NCBI GenBank assembly: GCA_028872975.1
Contig: JAGWNV010000163.1
Coordinates: 1-6,066 of the forward strand
DNA: 6,066 nt
Reading direction: 5' to 3'
Origin: Acidobacteriota bacterium
GTDB lineage: Bacteria; Actinomycetota; Acidimicrobiia; Acidimicrobiales; UBA8190
Shown here: positions 5,083 to 6,066 of the stretch, one piece after another
Layout of the letters: every line of letters begins with the position of its first letter
How positions within the stretch are numbered: the stretch's first letter is position 1
Notes under the pieces: generated by a model
Database searches by the model: none
What the model was told of the DNA's origin: nothing
Seen by the model: only the letters and a program-made list of their open reading frames with translations
Made by a program: the position numbers and the translations under genes

Positions 5083-5424
5083 ATGAAGTACATGCTGCTG
5101 ATCACGAGGGGCGCCTGGCAGGACGAGGCGTCCGAGCAGGAGGTCGGCGAGATCTACGGCCAGATCGGCCAGTGGTTCGCCAAGTACACCGGCGACGGCA
5201 CGATCATTGAGGCCCACAAGCTCCAGGGCCCGGAGACGGCCACCACCGTGGTCCTCGAGGGGGGCGGCTCCACCCTCGTCGACCGGCCCCTGCTCGAGGC
5301 CAAGGAAGCCATCGGCGGCTACGCCGTCGTCGACGCCGAGGACCTCGACGCCGCCCTGGCGCTGGCCCGGAGCTTCCCCATGCCCGACGGCAAGCTCGAG
5401 GTCCGCCCTGTCGACGAGATGTGA
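5083..5424 (+). CDS. YCII/DGPF-family small protein
   Basis: This 113-residue soluble protein belongs to the YCII-related (DGPF) family, whose biochemical role is largely unknown. Visible signs are the MKYMLLITRG start, the central VDRPLLEAKEAIGGYAVVDAEDLDAALALA (66-95) and the terminal LEVRPVDEM. Family members usually have DGPF..TKE..GGY at the central block; here DRPL replaces DGPF while KEAIGGY is kept, so the name-giving motif is degenerate. Length is normal. The start is set by the strong ribosome binding site just upstream. Its stop TGA overlaps a GTG (5421-5423), and the sigma factor gene follows with no gap. Such proteins are commonly encoded beside ECF42 sigma factors and are their known targets in other actinobacteria, so this one probably belongs to the sigma factor's regulon. 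An enzymatic role has been guessed for the fold but cannot be supported from this sequence. Confidence 0.9.
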   Translation: MKYMLLITRGAWQDEASEQEVGEIYGQIGQWFAKYTGDGTIIEAHKLQGPETATTVVLEGGGSTLVDRPLLEAKEAIGGYAVVDAEDLDAALALARSFPMPDGKLEVRPVDEM

Positions 5425-6066
5425 CGCCGAGGGCGGGGCCCGGTCGCTGCTCGACCGGGTCTTCCGGGAGGAGGCGGGCCGGCTGACAGCCAGCCTGGTC
5501 CGCCTCCTCGGCGACTTCGACCTGGCCGAGGAGATGGTGGCCGAGGCCGTGGCCGAGGCCGTGGCCCGCTGGCCCTTCCAGGGCGCCCCCGAGCGTCCCG
5601 GTGCGTGGCTCCTCACCACGGCGCGCCGCAAGGCCCTCGACCGGCTGCGCCGCGACACCCGGTACCGGCAGAAGCTCGAGCTGCTGGCCTCGCTTCCCGA
5701 GTCGGTGGTCCGCGAGCCCGACGACCGGCTGCGGCTCATCTTCACCTGCTGCCACCCGGCCCTCCACCCCGACGCCCAGATCGCTCTCACGCTGCGGGCC
5801 GTCGTGGGGCTCACCACCGCCGAGATCGCCCGCGCCTTCCTCGTCCCCGAGCCGACGCTGGCCAGGCGCCTGGGGCGGGCCAAGCAGAAGATCGTCGCCG
5901 CCGGCATCCCCTACCGGGCGCCCGAGCCCGAAGAGCTGCGAGGGCGCCTCGGGCCGGTGCTGCGGGTCGTCTACCTCGTGCTGAACGAGGGCTACTTCTC
6001 GTCCGCTGGCGGGACGGGGCTCCGACGGGAGCTCGTCGACGACGCCGAGTGGCTGGCCGGGCTCCT
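5423..6066 (+). CDS. ECF42-like RNA polymerase sigma factor (COG4941), N-terminal part, 5' end uncertain
   Basis: This sigma factor directs RNA polymerase to specific promoters. About 214 codons are visible, and the gene runs past the window end. Region 2 spans about 5450-5680 (LLDRVFREEAGRL, DFDLAEE, then GAWLLTTARRKALDRLRR). Region 4 spans about 5726-5900, with the group-typical CCHPALHPDAQIALTLRAV (from 5747) and GLTTAEIARAFLVPEPTLARR. Then comes the post-region-4 segment RVVYLVLNEGYFSSAGG (LNEGY from 5981), which in this group leads into a C-terminal TPR-like domain; that domain would lie beyond the window. Such factors usually have no separate anti-sigma gene and are thought to be controlled by that domain. 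The start is a problem: the frame has no ATG, GTG or TTG between 5207 and the ATG at 5534, and 5534 lies inside region 2. The GTG at 5421, overlapping the YCII stop, is in another frame that ends about 20 codons later. The coordinate 5423 marks only the first codon after that overlap. Confidence 0.85.

Noticed and set aside
5540..5563. Perfect tandem 12-bp repeat GCCGAGGCCGTG in the sigma gene
   Set aside because: It encodes AEAVAEAV in a helix of region 2, and the length between flanking conserved residues matches other group members as I remember them. It is therefore ordinary helix composition rather than an insertion.
4327..5907. Minus-strand frame running upstream of the kinase start across three neighbouring genes (a 911-residue reading)
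   Set aside because: Only the part below 4326 has kinase sequence. The rest is out-of-frame reading of the membrane, YCII and sigma genes with no stop because of base composition.
1..6066. tRNA or rRNA genes, CRISPR arrays, insertion sequences, attachment sites
   Set aside because: None seen: no tRNA-like cloverleaf sequence, no regularly spaced repeat-spacer array, no transposase or integrase motifs, and no terminal repeats flanking a gene.

Overview
The window is very GC-rich (third codon positions are almost all G or C) and densely packed. Start codons include GTG and TTG, and genes overlap or nearly touch. Together with the gene families present, this suggests a high-GC actinobacterium; the exact lineage (for example Acidimicrobiia) is a guess. 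I see no mobile element, CRISPR array, tRNA or rRNA.

Left block (1-2309, + strand): sugar-acid catabolism. The window opens inside the 3' end of a uronate isomerase gene (uxaC). Its stop overlaps by one base the start of a 609-residue two-domain protein. The N-terminal half is a complete gluconokinase. The C-terminal half is a LarA-superfamily nickel-pincer enzyme of the type that includes D-gluconate 2-epimerases. With a fructuronate reductase (not in the window), these would form a short route: glucuronate to fructuronate (UxaC), to mannonate (reductase), to gluconate (epimerase domain), to 6-phosphogluconate (kinase domain). This would avoid the usual mannonate dehydratase and KDG kinase steps. 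The kinase-epimerase fusion is the most striking item here. A Shine-Dalgarno-like site and an in-frame ATG lie at the domain junction.

Middle block (4922 down to 2313, - strand): a probable signalling operon. In transcription order it holds a multi-pass membrane protein of unknown function, a NarL/DesK-type sensor histidine kinase, a LuxR/NarL-type response regulator (TTG start), and a 68-residue hypothetical protein with strong coding bias. The last gene meets the kinase-epimerase gene tail to tail with only 3 bp between them.

Divergent control region (4923-5082): 160 bp between the membrane-protein gene and the rightward genes. It contains a 13-bp perfect inverted repeat with a nested 4-bp stem, three GTCC(T/C)CCG repeats spaced 11-12 bp, a candidate ECF-type promoter and a near-perfect ribosome binding site.

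Right block (5083-6066, + strand): a YCII/DGPF-family small protein followed directly by the N-terminal part of an ECF42-like (COG4941) sigma factor, which runs off the window end. This pair is a known genomic association. The sigma frame lacks a normal start codon where one is expected. A GTG overlapping the YCII stop is in the wrong frame, and one extra G in a nearby G run would join it to the sigma frame. This points to an indel, a sequencing error or an unusual start.
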